Assembly: GCF_016623585.1 (NCBI RefSeq)
Contig: NZ_JAEHFY010000002.1
Location: 62,001 to 126,000, forward strand
Source of the DNA: Pedobacter segetis
Lineage (GTDB): Bacteria; Bacteroidota; Bacteroidia; Sphingobacteriales; Sphingobacteriaceae
Direction: 5' to 3'
Length of the DNA stretch: 64,000 nt
Both the position numbers and the translations under genes were made by a program. Each line of letters opens with the position of its first letter. Position 1 is the stretch's first letter. Below the pieces are notes generated by a model. It saw only the letters and a program-made list of their open reading frames with translations. It did no database searches and had not been told where the DNA came from. Positions 25,303 to 35,133 of the stretch are shown in pieces.

Positions 25303-27759
25303 TTATTCTTTAATCTTCAAATAATTCATTACCGCTCTAATTTCATTATAAGAAATATCATCGGGCAAAGCAACCTTAACATCATTGGTGCCTTTTGGGT
25401 TGTTTTCTTCTATAAACTTGGCAATTAGATCAACTTTATCTGCATCCATAAAATCTTTTGGCACCAAATCTTGGGTTGTTATAAAATGCCCTAAATGCCC
25501 TTCAATAGTGCCAACTGTTAATGCCCTTATTTCTGCAATTTCTTTAATGCTTTTACCCTCTATAAATAAATTATAAGTTATGGTTTTGGTATCTGTTTTA
25601 TCTTTTTTAACATCAATTAATTTTTGAAAAGGCGTTCTCGAAAGTTCCTTTTTATCGCAATAATCGCTAACCATAGTTAATATTTCATTACCATATTGTT
25701 TTATCTTTACCTTCCCGATCCCTTTAATGCTTTCCAATTCCTCAAAATTAGCGGGTATTTGGTTCACTATATCCGTTAAGGTTTTTTGTGGTAAGATCTG
25801 ATAAACGGGCAATCCTGTTTCTGCGGCTAAATCGTCTCTCCAATTTTTAATGGTTTGATAAAGTTCGGGATGTAGAACGCCTCTTGGAGCGTTTACTTTG
25901 GTAGGCTTAGCTGCTTTTTGTTCTTTTTGGCTTTGTAGGAAATCAATTTCGGCATTGGCTTTATTCTTAAGATAGCTTAAAACTTTAAAGCCATTTTTAC
26001 ATAGATCCAATGATGATTTTTTAATAAAAATCTCTTTTTTCAATTGTTCTTGTGCCTCTGTTATCAACTTTTTTATCGATTTATTATCCGCATCAAAAGA
26101 AATTTCTTCCAACTGTTTTTCTAGTACCGATAAGTTATCGTTAAAATAAATACAACCTTTTTTAACCCGATCTTGCAAATCGGTATTTTCTTCTGGCAAA
26201 CTTTGTTCTTGCAGTTGCGTGTTCATTTGCCTTTTAAACTTATCGGCAACAGCATAAATGCTATTTTCTGATTGTTCCCTAGCGGTATTGAGGTTATCTA
26301 TAAACCCAAAGCTTATGGTATGATGGTTTTCTTCGGCCAATTTTTTTACATGGAATAAATCAGTTTTGATAGGATTAAAATCAAACAAATCGAACAGTAA
26401 ACTTTGTTGGTAAGCAATTTTAGAAGCTGTTAAATGTTGCTCTGTCGGTTCGTTTTCTTTTGCCGATTTGGTATAAGTAGCAACCGTTCCGTCTGTTTTA
26501 ACGCTCCCAAAAGAAATGGGGGAACTCAATACCATGCCCTCAAAACTTTTGCATCGGCTTAAAGCCACATAAACCTGCCCATGTGCAAAAGCCGCATTGG
26601 CATCAATAATGGCTTTCTCAAAAGTTAAACCTTGGCTTTTATGTATGGTTATTGCCCATGCTAATTTTAATGGATATTGCATAAAAGTACCTTGAATAAT
26701 TTCTTCAATCGCTTTTGTATCAGTGTTCAATTCTGGTTTTATATTTTCCCAAACGGCTTTGCCCACGGCTATCTCTTGTAAATCATCTGGGCATTTTACA
26801 AAAATCAATTCATCTTTGATCCGAGTGATTTTCCCGATTTTCCCATTGTAAAACAATTTTTCCCTATTGCTATCGTTTTTCACAAACATCACTTGTGCGC
26901 CAACTTTTAAAATTAGCTCAAAAGCGTTTGGATAAGAATATTCTGGGAAATCGCCAGAGACCTCGGCTGTAAAAGTGTATTCTTTGGTAGATATTTCCTT
27001 TAATTTCCTTTCATTAATGGCATTTGCAGAATGGTTATGCGAACTCAGGGTAATGTAACCTTCATCTTCTGAAGGGTTAAAATTTGGAATATAACGCTGA
27101 TTAAGTTTTTCTAGGGTTTCTTTATCAATGGTGTTTTCCCTAACTGCGTTCAAAATATCTATAAAATAGGTGTCTGATTGACGGTATATATGTTTTAGCT
27201 CGATGCCAACAGGGTTGCTTTCTTGTAAGGCTTTGCTATTAAAAAAATATAGGTTTGGATAATAATCTTTTAAAATTGCCCAATCATCATCTTTTACCAC
27301 AGGAGAAAGCTGGTGCAAATCGCCGATCATCAATAATTGAACGCCACCGAAAGGTTTTGTGCGGTCTTTATATCTTCGTAAAACCTCGTCGATCCCGTCT
27401 AAAGTATCGGCCCTTACCATACTAATTTCATCTATAACCAAAAGATCTAAACCTTTGATCAGGTTCACTTTATCACGGTTCATTTTCCTTACGGGATTGT
27501 TTTTTGCAACTTCTTTGTTTACCGAAGCTGCTACATAAGGGCCAAATGGCATGTGGAAAAAAGAATGGATGGTACTTCCTTTTGCATTAATTGCCGCTAC
27601 ACCGGTTGGTGCAACAACTACTATTCTTTTTGGGCAATCTGTGCGTAAATGATGTAAAAAAGTGGTTTTTCCGGTACCTGCTTTACCCGTCAAAAAAATA
27701 TTTCTATTGGTGTTTTGTACAAACTGATGTGCAAGCTGAAGTTGAGGATTGGTTTCCAT
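25303..27759 (-). CDS. Pif1/RecD-like DNA helicase with HRDC and HTH domains
   Basis: 818 residues. Walker A is GKAGTGKTT (25-33) and Walker B is LLVIDEISMVRAD, followed by LLMIGDLHQLSPV and a UvrD_C_2 segment (AWAITIHKSQGLTFEKAIID) with YVALSRCKSFEG. This is the SF1B Pif1-like core, 5'-3' polarity by family knowledge. The C-terminal part adds an HRDC domain (YQTIKNWRDDLAAETGLPVY to IKGIGKVKIKQYGNEI) and a RecQ-type winged/HTH region (TYNLFIEGKSIKEIAEIRAL). The fusion is widespread in Bacteroidota and points to work on stalled forks or unusual DNA structures. It has no operon partner. Confidence 0.9.
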   Translation of the reverse strand: METNPQLQLAHQFVQNTNRNIFLTGKAGTGKTTFLHHLRTDCPKRIVVVAPTGVAAINAKGSTIHSFFHMPFGPYVAASVNKEVAKNNPVRKMNRDKVNLIKGLDLLVIDEISMVRADTLDGIDEVLRRYKDRTKPFGGVQLLMIGDLHQLSPVVKDDDWAILKDYYPNLYFFNSKALQESNPVGIELKHIYRQSDTYFIDILNAVRENTIDKETLEKLNQRYIPNFNPSEDEGYITLSSHNHSANAINERKLKEISTKEYTFTAEVSGDFPEYSYPNAFELILKVGAQVMFVKNDSNREKLFYNGKIGKITRIKDELIFVKCPDDLQEIAVGKAVWENIKPELNTDTKAIEEIIQGTFMQYPLKLAWAITIHKSQGLTFEKAIIDANAAFAHGQVYVALSRCKSFEGMVLSSPISFGSVKTDGTVATYTKSAKENEPTEQHLTASKIAYQQSLLFDLFDFNPIKTDLFHVKKLAEENHHTISFGFIDNLNTAREQSENSIYAVADKFKRQMNTQLQEQSLPEENTDLQDRVKKGCIYFNDNLSVLEKQLEEISFDADNKSIKKLITEAQEQLKKEIFIKKSSLDLCKNGFKVLSYLKNKANAEIDFLQSQKEQKAAKPTKVNAPRGVLHPELYQTIKNWRDDLAAETGLPVYQILPQKTLTDIVNQIPANFEELESIKGIGKVKIKQYGNEILTMVSDYCDKKELSRTPFQKLIDVKKDKTDTKTITYNLFIEGKSIKEIAEIRALTVGTIEGHLGHFITTQDLVPKDFMDADKVDLIAKFIEENNPKGTNDVKVALPDDISYNEIRAVMNYLKIKE

Positions 27760-27850
27760 AAAATGATAAATGCAAAGGATTGTGCTAAATCATAAAATTA
27801 GAAATATTTTTTGGGTTTAGGATTTGATCTAAAATTGAGGACAAAAAAAA

Positions 27851-27875
27851 GATGGAGAAATAAAATCCCTCCATC
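27851..27875 (-). terminator. Terminator-like hairpin upstream of the helicase region, serving the minus-strand reductase
   Basis: GATGGAG (27851-27857) pairs perfectly with CTCCATC (27869-27875); read on the minus strand it is followed by a run of eight T. It lies 22 bp after the stop of the ferredoxin-reductase-like gene. Confidence 0.75.
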
Positions 27876-27896
27876 TAAAACTGATCAGTTTAAAAG

Positions 27897-28565
27897 TTAT
27901 TTTTCAAACACTAAACCATCAGGCTTTGCGCCTAATTCTTTCAAAGCATTCAAAATATCTTTTGTAAATGGTTTTGGGCCACAAACGTAAAAATGTTGAT
28001 CAAAATTAGAAATATGTTTTTTGAGATAGTCCTTGTCTATTCTTCCTTGCGGCAATTCTCCACCTTTTTGCTCTGTTATCACATTAGAGAATTTACCACC
28101 TAAAAGGCTTTTCAACTCTTCAAAGCAGATAATTTCATCTTCAAAATTATTAGAAAATATCAGTTTGTTGTTTCCTAATTGTCCTTTTTGGTTTAAATCT
28201 CTTAAAATCGACATAAATGGGGTAATCCCAGCCCCACCAGCAATAAAAGTGCCTTCTCCTTTGTACTCAATCGCTCCCCAAGCATCACCAATCTCAAACT
28301 CATCGCCCACGCCCACCGTCGCAATTCTTTTGGTAACGCCCTCATGTTCTGGATAGGTTTTGATGATAAATTCTAAATAATCATCTTTCGGGAGCGATGT
28401 AAAAGTAAACGGACGATCTTGATCTGCCCATTCTTCATATTGTAATTTTAGATCTGTAGCTTGGCCAGGTGTAAATTTATAATTCGCTGGTTTGTTTGTC
28501 TTAATTTTAAAGACCTTATTTACAATAGGACTGATCGCTGTTATTGTTAATTTGTAGTTTGCCAT
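27897..28565 (-). CDS. Ferredoxin/flavodoxin reductase-like FAD/NAD(P)-binding oxidoreductase
   Basis: 222 residues, the ferredoxin-NADP reductase fold without an iron-sulfur domain. The FAD motif is RPFTFTS (R-x-x-T/S) and the NAD(P) domain has GAGITPFMSIL and FYVCGPKPFTKDI. It should pass electrons between NAD(P)H and a flavoprotein, ferredoxin or heme partner, but none is encoded beside it. The gene stands alone, with its own terminator, and is divergent from the mannonate operon. Confidence 0.87.
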   Translation of the reverse strand: MANYKLTITAISPIVNKVFKIKTNKPANYKFTPGQATDLKLQYEEWADQDRPFTFTSLPKDDYLEFIIKTYPEHEGVTKRIATVGVGDEFEIGDAWGAIEYKGEGTFIAGGAGITPFMSILRDLNQKGQLGNNKLIFSNNFEDEIICFEELKSLLGGKFSNVITEQKGGELPQGRIDKDYLKKHISNFDQHFYVCGPKPFTKDILNALKELGAKPDGLVFEK

Positions 28566-28756
28566 AGTATTTTTAGCTTAAAACGATACAAAAACCTTAC
28601 CGCAGTTATTAACTAAACATAATCTTTTAGAGAAAAAAGGGCTAACTACTTTTTCTCTTGGGAAGGATTGCGTAATTATTTATGCCTATAAATTATAGGT
28701 TTATCTGTTTTTTATTCAATTTAACATCTCCAATTATATGTTAAAACAAATTTAAA

Positions 28757-29578
28757 ATGAGTTTAGTAAATATTTTTAGCCTTACGGATAAAGTTGTTGT
28801 GGTAACTGGTGGCACAGGTATTTTAGGTGCTTCTTTTGTTAAGGCAATTTCTTTAGCGGGAGCAAAAGTGGCAATTTTAGGTAGAAACGCAGAGGTTGCA
28901 AATCAAAGGGCAAAAGAGATTAATGATAATGGCGGCCATGCATTGGCTGTAATTGCCGATGTATTGGATGAAAGATCTTTGATGGCCGCAAAAAATCAGA
29001 TCTTAGAGAAGTATAAAAAAATTGATGGCTTGGTAAACGGTGCCGGGGGCAATATGCCCGGTGCCGTTGTTGATCCCGCTGCATCTATATTTTCTTTAGA
29101 TATGGATAGCTTAAACAAGGTAATGAACCTAAACTTGTTCGGTACTGTTTTGCCAACCCAAATATTTGGGCAAGAGATAGCAAAAAATGGTAATGGAAGT
29201 ATCGTAAATATATCTTCTATGGCATCGCAAAGGGCTATTACCAAAGTATTGGGTTACAGTTTGGCAAAAAGTGCCATTGATGGCTATACCAAATGGTTTT
29301 CTACCGAACTAGCCAACAGGTATGGCGATAAGATTAGGATGAACGCCATTGCACCGGGTTTTTTCTTAACAGAACAAAATCGTGATTTATTGACTAACCC
29401 TGATGGTACTTTTAAAGAAAGAGGGAATTTGGTGATCAAACAAACTCCGTTTAAACGTTTTGGCACAGCCGATGAATTAGAGGGTGCATTGGTTTGGCTA
29501 TTGAGCGATGCCTCTAAATTTGTTACAGGAAGCATTATTAATGTAGATGGTGGTTTCTCTACCTTTTCTGGTGTTTAA
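28757..29578 (+). CDS. SDR-family oxidoreductase, probable D-mannonate oxidoreductase (fructuronate reductase)
   Basis: 273 residues. The classical short-chain dehydrogenase motifs are T-G-x3-G-x-G as VTGGTGILGASF, NAG-type as LVNGAGGN, catalytic Ser in NISSMAS, and Y-x3-K in GYSLAKSA. Directly 12 bp upstream of uxuA, it most likely interconverts D-fructuronate and D-mannonate, the step before UxuA. In Bacteroidota an SDR enzyme commonly replaces the unrelated long-chain UxuB. The assignment rests on the neighbour, not on residues specific to this substrate. Confidence 0.82.
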   Translation: MSLVNIFSLTDKVVVVTGGTGILGASFVKAISLAGAKVAILGRNAEVANQRAKEINDNGGHALAVIADVLDERSLMAAKNQILEKYKKIDGLVNGAGGNMPGAVVDPAASIFSLDMDSLNKVMNLNLFGTVLPTQIFGQEIAKNGNGSIVNISSMASQRAITKVLGYSLAKSAIDGYTKWFSTELANRYGDKIRMNAIAPGFFLTEQNRDLLTNPDGTFKERGNLVIKQTPFKRFGTADELEGALVWLLSDASKFVTGSIINVDGGFSTFSGV

Positions 29579-29590
29579 TATATTACTAAC

Positions 29591-30763
29591 ATGAATACTT
29601 TTAAGATGATCCCAACCATGCGTTGGTATGGGCCAAATGACCCGGTAAGGTTAAGCGATTTAAAACAAGCCGGATGCGTAGGCGTAGTTTCGGCTTTACA
29701 CCATATCCCAAACGGAGAAGTTTGGACAATTGAAGAGATATACAAACGTAAAAAAGTGATAGAGCAAGCTGGTTTGATTTGGAATGTGGTAGAAAGTGTT
29801 CCCGTTTCAGAATCTATCAAAACCAAAACTGGCGATTATCAAAAACATTACGAAAATTATCGCCAGAGCATAAAAAACTTGGCCGAGTGCGGCATTTATA
29901 CCGTTACTTATAATTTTATGCCCGTTTTAGATTGGACCCGCACCGATCTAAATTTTGAGGTTGCGGATGGTTCTAAAGCTTTAAAGTTTGAAAAAGCTGC
30001 TTTTATCGCTTTTGATTTATACATCCTTAAAAGAAAAAATGCAGGATCTGATTATAACAAAGAAGAAATTGCAAGGGCTAAAGATAGATTTGACCAAATG
30101 AGCGATGATGATAAGAAATTATTAGAAAGAAATATCATTGCTGGTTTACCGGGAAGCGAAGAGAGCTTTACCGTTCAAAAGTTTCAAGAGGCTTTAAATC
30201 CTTATGCAAATATTGATGCCAATCAATTAAGGGAAAATTTGGTGGATTTTCTTAAAGAGGTAATCCCAACAGCAGAAGAAAATAAAGTGAATATGGTCAT
30301 CCATCCTGATGATCCCCCATATCCAATTTTAGGTTTGCCAAGGATAGTAAGTACACAAGCTGATATTCAATATTTAGTAGATAAAGTGCCTTCTACACAT
30401 AATGGGTTATGTTTTTGTACAGGTTCTTTTGGTGTTAGGGCCGATAATAATCTGCCAGAAATGGTTAAGGCTTTCGCCGATAGGATCAACTTTTTACATT
30501 TAAGGAGTACCAAAAGAAATGAATTTGGTGATTTTTATGAGGATAACCATTTAGAAGGCGATGTTGATATGTACGCTGTTGTTAAAGAAGTGGTTAAGAT
30601 GATGCAAAACCGTAAAACAGAAATACCTATGCGCCCAGATCACGGACATCAAATGTTAGATGATTTACAAAAGAAAACCAACCCAGGCTATTCTGGTATT
30701 GGAAGGTTAAGGGGTTTGGCAGAACTAAGGGGATTAGAATTGGGCGTTTCAAGATCTTTATAA
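29591..30763 (+). CDS. uxuA: Mannonate dehydratase
   Basis: 390 residues, the usual UxuA length. It opens with [19 protein letters not shown] and contains [69 protein letters not shown] and [11 protein letters not shown], the conserved metal- and substrate-binding segments. It dehydrates D-mannonate to 2-keto-3-deoxy-D-gluconate, part of glucuronate use, on a xylose-isomerase-like TIM barrel with Mn2+ or Fe2+. KDG kinase and aldolase genes are not in this window. Confidence 0.97.
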   Translation: MNTFKMIPTMRWYGPNDPVRLSDLKQAGCVGVVSALHHIPNGEVWTIEEIYKRKKVIEQAGLIWNVVESVPVSESIKTKTGDYQKHYENYRQSIKNLAECGIYTVTYNFMPVLDWTRTDLNFEVADGSKALKFEKAAFIAFDLYILKRKNAGSDYNKEEIARAKDRFDQMSDDDKKLLERNIIAGLPGSEESFTVQKFQEALNPYANIDANQLRENLVDFLKEVIPTAEENKVNMVIHPDDPPYPILGLPRIVSTQADIQYLVDKVPSTHNGLCFCTGSFGVRADNNLPEMVKAFADRINFLHLRSTKRNEFGDFYEDNHLEGDVDMYAVVKEVVKMMQNRKTEIPMRPDHGHQMLDDLQKKTNPGYSGIGRLRGLAELRGLELGVSRSL

Positions 30764-31038
30764 ATGGTAAATTATATTTTACAAAATAAATTTTAATCAA
30801 AATTTATTGGTCAATGAGTAAATCAACTATTTGAATTTCAATTAATTGATTTTTTATAGTACCTTATTTTTATTAAAGATGATAATGGAGGTTTATTTGC
30901 TTATTGTAAAAAATACACATTGTATTAAAAATTATTTTGCATATTAGCTTTTGCAAATCAAGTTAAGAACACAAAAACGCTTGTTTTTATTGATCTTGAT
31001 AAGCTAAATATTATAGAACCTAACCCAATTAAAAATTA

Positions 31039-32736
31039 ATGAAAACACTTTCAACAGCGGATTACATTGTATTCCTTGTCTATTTTGTTATAGTAGCTTC
31101 TTATGGTATCTGGATTTACCGGAAGAAAAAAAGTGCTAAAAACGATTCTAAAGATTACTTTCTGGCAGAGGGCTCGCTTACATGGTGGGCAATTGGAGCA
31201 TCTTTAATAGCATCCAACATATCAGCAGAACAGTTTATCGGGATGAGCGGTTCTGGTTTTCAGATGGGATTGGCTATCTCTACTTATGAATGGATGGCAT
31301 CGATTACCTTAGTTGTTGTTGCGGTATTTTTTATTCCGGTTTATTTAAAGAATAAGATTTTTACCATGCCGCAGTTCCTTCATCAAAGATATAACGGTAC
31401 GGTAGCGATGATTATGGCTATATTTTGGCTGTTCTTATACATCGTAGTTAATTTATTATCTATCCTATATCTCGGAGCGGTTGCCGTAAGTGGTATCTCG
31501 GGCTTTAATATTTACGCTTGTATCATATTCTTGGCAGTTTTCGCCATCATTATTACTTTGGGCGGGATGAAAGTGATTGGTTATACAGATGTTATCCAAG
31601 TGTTTTTCCTTATTTTAGGAGGTTTGGTAGCAACTTATATAGGTTTGCAATATATCAGTGATTTATCTGGGCAAACTGGTATCACAAAAGGTTTCCACGT
31701 TTTATATACAGAAGCGAACGACCATTTTCACATGATCTTTGATAAGAGCAATCCTAATTATATGGATTTGCCAGGTTTAACCGTATTGCTAGGTGGTATG
31801 TGGATCACAAACTTAAATTATTGGGGATGTAATCAATATATTACTCAAAGGGCTTTGGGTGCAGATTTGCCAACCGCAAGAGCAGGTATTTTATTTGCCG
31901 CATTTTTAAAGCTGCTGATGCCTGTTATTGTTGTTTTACCCGGTATAGCAGCTTACTATCTTTATAAACAAGGTATGTTTCAACACGAAATGCTAGATTC
32001 TAAAGGTATTTTAGATGTGAATAAGGCTTATCCATCACTCCTAAATTTATTGCCAATTGGTATGAAAGGACTTTCGTTTGCCGCTTTAACGGCCGCAATT
32101 GTTGCTTCATTGGCAAGTAAGGCAAATAGTATAGCCACAATTTTCACTTTAGATATATATAAAAAATCCATTAACCCAGGTGCGAGCGAATCTAAATTGG
32201 TAGTTTATGGTAAAGGTACCGTAATAGTTGCAATGATCATCGGTGTTATTTTATCTTTGGTAATCGGAGAAAAGCTGATGGGCGAGGGTAAACAAGGTTT
32301 TCAATACATCCAAGAATATACCGGTTTTGTTTCCCCGGGTATTTTTGCCATGTTCATATTTGGTTTCTTCTGGAAAAAGGCCTCTTCTAATGCTGCAATG
32401 TTCGCAACTATTGGAGGGTTTATTCTTTCTATCATCTTAAAGTTTTTACCATATTATGCCAACTTAGAGTTCTTGGCATCAACTGGTTTTTCTAAAGGGG
32501 TAGCACAGCCCGGAGGAGGTTTTATTTACGAAATACCTTTTTTAGATAGGATGGGCTTTGTTTTCATATTATGTGCAATTGGTATGTACGTGATCAGTAT
32601 GATAGATTATAAGAGAGGTATTACCACCCATGGTTTAGAAGTAGATAGCTCTATGTTTATTCCTAAAAAATCTTTTGCCATAGGATCGATCATCATTGTG
32701 GCAATTTTAACTGCATTATATACCATATTCTGGTAG
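31039..32736 (+). CDS. Sodium/solute symporter (SSS family, SGLT-like)
   Basis: 565 residues with about fourteen hydrophobic spans. The SSS signature region is present: DYFLAEGSLTWWAIGASLIASNISAEQF split over the first spans, then GISGFNIYACI and MKGLSFAALTAAIVASLASK. This fits sodium-coupled uptake of sugars. Its place 275 bp after uxuA suggests uptake of a hexuronate, oligouronide or related sugar acid; specificity is inference. A terminator follows. The gap before it may carry a separate promoter (near-consensus TAGCTTTTG at 30945). Confidence 0.9.
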   Translation: MKTLSTADYIVFLVYFVIVASYGIWIYRKKKSAKNDSKDYFLAEGSLTWWAIGASLIASNISAEQFIGMSGSGFQMGLAISTYEWMASITLVVVAVFFIPVYLKNKIFTMPQFLHQRYNGTVAMIMAIFWLFLYIVVNLLSILYLGAVAVSGISGFNIYACIIFLAVFAIIITLGGMKVIGYTDVIQVFFLILGGLVATYIGLQYISDLSGQTGITKGFHVLYTEANDHFHMIFDKSNPNYMDLPGLTVLLGGMWITNLNYWGCNQYITQRALGADLPTARAGILFAAFLKLLMPVIVVLPGIAAYYLYKQGMFQHEMLDSKGILDVNKAYPSLLNLLPIGMKGLSFAALTAAIVASLASKANSIATIFTLDIYKKSINPGASESKLVVYGKGTVIVAMIIGVILSLVIGEKLMGEGKQGFQYIQEYTGFVSPGIFAMFIFGFFWKKASSNAAMFATIGGFILSIILKFLPYYANLEFLASTGFSKGVAQPGGGFIYEIPFLDRMGFVFILCAIGMYVISMIDYKRGITTHGLEVDSSMFIPKKSFAIGSIIIVAILTALYTIFW

Positions 32737-32758
32737 TAAAAAGCAATTTATAAAACTT

Positions 32759-32794
32759 AAAAAGCTAGTTTGATTAATTTTAAACTAGCTTTTT
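32759..32794 (+). terminator. Terminator of the symporter gene
   Basis: AAAGCTAGTTT (32761-32771) pairs with AAACTAGCTTT (32782-32792), an 11-bp stem flanked by A and T runs. It lies 24 bp after the stop and could also act on the converging minus-strand gene. Confidence 0.82.
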
Positions 32795-32835
32795 GCTTAA
32801 AGAGCTTTTGGTATTTATGCTTATGAAGCAACGGT

Positions 32836-33915
32836 CTAAACTTCGGTCCACCACTTTTTAAAACTCTGGTTTTCTGTTAAACCGATAGGTTCTCCAATTT
32901 TTGGGGTCAATAAATTTACGTTTTGTTTTTCTGCCTCAGAAACGGCTCTTTCAATGGGTTCTAACCATGAATGTGTAGAGAGCGAAAACTTGCCCCAATG
33001 TACTGGTAACAGAACCTTTGCTTTCAATAATTTACTTGCTTTAATGGTTTCTTCTGGCAACATGTGTATATAAGGCCAATATTTACCATATTGCCCACAC
33101 TCTAAAATGGCCAAATCAAAAGGCCCAAGTTCATTTCCGATTCTTTCAAAATGGGTATCAAAACCAGAATCACCACCTAAATATAAATTGTAGTTTTCTG
33201 TTTTTAAAGCAAAAGAACTCCATAAAGTAGTAGCCCTCTTAAATTTTCTTCCAGAAAAATGCCTTGCTGGCAAACAAGAAAACTTGAAATTTTCTACAGA
33301 AGCGGACTCGTTCCAGTTTAAACTGATTGTTTGTTCTTGAGTTGCTCCCCAAAGTTTTAAATGTGCATCTACGCCTTTAGAGGTAACTATCTTTTTTGTT
33401 TTTGCTAAAATTTTTTTAATAAACTCATAATCCAAATGGTCATAATGATCATGGGTAATTAATAAAATATCGATTTCTGGGAAATCTTCTACTTTATAAT
33501 CATCGCTCATTTTAAACGGTTTCCCCATAATTGAAACGGGAGATGCCCTGTTAAAAACTGGATCGACCAATATTTTTTTTCCTTCGATATAAATCAAATA
33601 AGAGGAATGCCCAAACCAAATGATTTGTGGTTGCTCACCGGGGTTAAAATTTATTAAATCTGTTTTTATAATGGGGATGGTATTTTTTGGGACGTTATCC
33701 TTAGATCTATTTATCCATTCTTTTAAAATTTTGAAAAAAGAACCATCATCAGACATAACTTCTGTGACAGACTGATTATGGAAAACACCTTCGCTAAAAT
33801 TCTGATATTCCTTAAAGTGCTTAAAATTTGGCTGCGCACCAAAAACCTCGGAATTTAAAAACGTTAAGAAAAAAAAAGCGACTATGGCTATCGCTAAACC
33901 TATGTAAATGACCAT
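32836..33915 (-). CDS. Membrane-anchored MBL-fold metallohydrolase (UlaG/NAPE-PLD-like)
   Basis: 359 residues. An N-terminal span (IYIGLAIAIVAFFFLTF) anchors the protein. The metallo-beta-lactamase domain has IIWFGHSSYLIYIEGKKILV, the metal motif LLITHDHYDHLDY (H-x-H-x-D-H), ARHFSGR, LYLGGDSGFDTHF and LPVHWGKF. This set matches the NAPE-PLD/UlaG-like branch that hydrolyses phosphodiester lipids or lactones. The substrate is unknown. It is 3 bp downstream of the dehydrogenase gene. Confidence 0.88.
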   Translation of the reverse strand: MVIYIGLAIAIVAFFFLTFLNSEVFGAQPNFKHFKEYQNFSEGVFHNQSVTEVMSDDGSFFKILKEWINRSKDNVPKNTIPIIKTDLINFNPGEQPQIIWFGHSSYLIYIEGKKILVDPVFNRASPVSIMGKPFKMSDDYKVEDFPEIDILLITHDHYDHLDYEFIKKILAKTKKIVTSKGVDAHLKLWGATQEQTISLNWNESASVENFKFSCLPARHFSGRKFKRATTLWSSFALKTENYNLYLGGDSGFDTHFERIGNELGPFDLAILECGQYGKYWPYIHMLPEETIKASKLLKAKVLLPVHWGKFSLSTHSWLEPIERAVSEAEKQNVNLLTPKIGEPIGLTENQSFKKWWTEV

Positions 33916-33917
33916 AA

Positions 33918-34802
33918 TTAAATACCTGCATCATTAGAAACACCACCAGAAATTCCTTCTACCCAATCGTTATCGCCTTTTCCATTTGCCAAAGCACTCA
34001 TCAATCTGTTATAGACCAAACTAAGCAATGGAGCCGGCATTTTTACGTCTAGGGCCATCTTTGTGGCTAAGCGGGCATCTTTAAATCCTAACTTGGCTTT
34101 AAAGCCAACTGGTTTATATTGTTTTTTTGCGATTAAAGAACCATAATTTTTATAGATAGGGGCATTAAAGACAGTCTCGCCAAAAAACTCAGCTACTTTT
34201 TCTCTATCCAAACCTTGCTTTTCTGCTAATGTAAAAGCTTCTGCCATGGTTTCCATTGAAGCCATGATCATAAAATTACCCGCTAGTTTTACAACGTTGG
34301 CAGCACCAGGCTCCTCGCCAAAATCATAAACGCCTTGGCTTAAAACTTCTAGGATAGGTTTAATTTTTTCTTTGATGAGTTTATTGCCAGAGGTGCAAAT
34401 GAAAAGTTTTGCGGTTGCTGCCGCATTAGGCCTACCAAATACTGGGGCGGTTACATAATGTGTTTCTTTTTCATGGTGCAATTCGTACAATTCTCTGCTG
34501 GTTTCTGGCGAAATGGTACTCATACCAATATGTATGGCATCTTTTTTCATGATTTGTAAAAAGCCTGTTTTGCTGGTTGCCACTTCTTTTAAAGCATCAT
34601 CATCAGACAGCATCGTAATAATAATATCTGCATCCTCAGTGGCTTCTATTACAGTTTGAAATTGCTCAAAATCTCCAGTGAGTTCTTGAGTTTTAGCAGC
34701 AGTTCTATTATAAACATTGATTTTATAACCTGCATTGATTAGGTTTTGGGCCATTCCTATACCCATATTCCCTAAGCCTATAAATGTTATTCTACTTTTC
34801 AT
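33918..34802 (-). CDS. NAD(P)-dependent beta-hydroxyacid dehydrogenase family protein
   Basis: 294 residues. The Rossmann start is FIGLGNMGIGMAQNLINAGY (G-x-G-x-x-G). The substrate-side motif HIGMSTISPETSRE and the catalytic-lysine helix VVKLAGNFMIMASM follow the 3-hydroxyisobutyrate/GLYR family. It oxidises a beta-hydroxyacid or reduces the matching semialdehyde; which one cannot be told. The neighbouring MBL hydrolase gene starts 3 bp downstream, so they are probably cotranscribed. Confidence 0.9.
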   Translation of the reverse strand: MKSRITFIGLGNMGIGMAQNLINAGYKINVYNRTAAKTQELTGDFEQFQTVIEATEDADIIITMLSDDDALKEVATSKTGFLQIMKKDAIHIGMSTISPETSRELYELHHEKETHYVTAPVFGRPNAAATAKLFICTSGNKLIKEKIKPILEVLSQGVYDFGEEPGAANVVKLAGNFMIMASMETMAEAFTLAEKQGLDREKVAEFFGETVFNAPIYKNYGSLIAKKQYKPVGFKAKLGFKDARLATKMALDVKMPAPLLSLVYNRLMSALANGKGDNDWVEGISGGVSNDAGI

Positions 34803-34817
34803 AGTTTGCTTACGCCA

Positions 34818-35129
34818 TTAATTTATATAATCATTATCCTCATCACTCAAACCTGTCGATTTTTTTGGGCTCAAATAATCTGCGTTAGCCCGATCTTCAT
34901 CATCAAACGAGACTTCTTTATCAAACGAAAGCTCTTTTCTCTTTTTTCTGGGCCTGGCAACTATCACACCTATTATAAAACCGAAAAGGGTAACCACCAA
35001 CATCATGATGAGTTTAGAAACATAGATTTCTTTCCATAAGAGCGTAAACATCACTTGATCGGTATTTTGCATAAAAATTACGGTAATCAGTACCGCTAAT
35101 ACAATGATGACAATGGTTTTGAAACTCAT
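34818..35129 (-). CDS. LapA-like (DUF1049) small membrane protein
   Basis: 103 residues with two membrane spans: FKTIVIIVLAVLITVIFMQN, then IMMLVVTLFGFIIGVIVARP. They are joined by the short VMFTLLWKEIYVS segment typical of LapA domains. A charged, acidic cytoplasmic tail follows. In E. coli LapA (YciS) works with LapB in controlling LpxC and lipopolysaccharide assembly; no LapB is seen here, so that role is not claimed. It follows the large zincin gene by 4 bp. Confidence 0.75.
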   Translation of the reverse strand: MSFKTIVIIVLAVLITVIFMQNTDQVMFTLLWKEIYVSKLIMMLVVTLFGFIIGVIVARPRKKRKELSFDKEVSFDDEDRANADYLSPKKSTGLSDEDNDYIN

Positions 35130-35133
35130 GGTT

